Positions 4,989-5,058 of a DNA stretch of 5,058 nucleotides are shown one piece after another (position 1 is the first letter of the stretch; each line of letters begins with the position of its first letter). Made by a program: the position numbers and the translations under genes. This DNA is from JBKBXU01 sp046313675 (GTDB lineage Bacteria; Bacteroidota; Bacteroidia; Cytophagales; Cytophagaceae). The DNA lies in the NCBI GenBank assembly GCA_046313675.1, contig JBKBXU010000328.1:1-5058 (forward strand), written 5' to 3'. The notes beneath the pieces were generated by a model. The model searched no databases. It had not been told where the DNA came from and was given only the letters and a program-made list of their open reading frames with translations.

Positions 4989-5058
4989 AAATACAGTTGT
5001 AGGTATTTGTGAAGTGTTATAAATAAGATGAGAGTAGGTCTCTCATATACGCCATGCA
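4989..5058. other. Unassigned right edge with a short inverted repeat
   Basis: I see no gene in these 70 bases. They hold ATGAGAG (5028-5034) and CTCTCAT (5040-5046), a perfect 7-bp inverted repeat with a 5-base loop. There is no T-run, so it is not a standard terminator. On the minus strand the codons just before the transposase TGA (PTTVF) may be a remnant of its missing N-terminus. Confidence 0.4.

Noticed and set aside
4300..5012. Several 60-101 codon frames on both strands over the transposase.
   Set aside because: They are out-of-frame shadows of the continuous transposase frame.
5028..5058. A minus-strand copy of intron 1's 3' end at the right edge, since both share ACCTACTCT followed by a similar TATTTAT stretch.
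   Set aside because: The sequence before the match does not resemble domain VI of intron 1, and about 9 identical bases in an AT-rich context can arise by chance.
1..5058. CRISPR array, tRNA, rRNA or riboswitch.
   Set aside because: No regularly spaced direct repeats, cloverleaf sequence, rRNA motifs or known aptamer cores were seen by eye.

Overview
The window looks like an accessory, mobile-element-rich piece of a Bacteroidota chromosome. The two clearest promoter candidates both carry the TAnnTTTG -7 box typical of that phylum, one upstream of the toxin-antitoxin pair and one upstream of the ATPase. The gene set also fits: group II introns, a higBA pair, an AAA/DUF4143 ATPase and an IS110-family transposase are common accessory cargo there. 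The host genes (higBA and the ATPase) are AT-rich, while intron 2 and the transposase are visibly richer in G+C. The genus cannot be named from this sequence.

Layout, left to right. Bases 1-483 are the 3' end of a group II intron (+ strand): the maturase tail of a broken reverse transcriptase, then ribozyme domains V and VI. Six bases beyond the intron end comes a minus-strand type II toxin-antitoxin operon, higB (863-1156) then higA (489-857), with a promoter and a likely operator at 1180-1213. Bases 1244-2339 are a second, different group II intron (+ strand). Its 5' end, a candidate EBS1/IBS1 pairing, the first ~75 codons of its RT and its 3' domains are present, but most of the RT is deleted. 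Bases 2380-3549 (minus) encode a complete AAA_14/DUF4143 ATPase with its own promoter. Bases 3684-4964 (minus) encode an IS1111-group IS110-family transposase that has lost its N-terminus, including the first catalytic Asp.

The most unusual signal is in the introns. Four short palindromes with a TCCCGA...TCGGGA core sit inside the two intron remnants; I found no such pairs elsewhere in the window. One splits the catalytic domain V hairpin of intron 1 at its bulge and another lies in the V-VI linker. Intron 2 also carries two diverged copies of a ~51-nt hairpin unit whose stems differ by two compensatory base-pair changes. This looks like small non-coding palindromic elements colonising decaying group II introns.

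Functionally, only higBA and the ATPase look intact. The three mobile elements all look degraded, and the introns could move only with help in trans, if at all.
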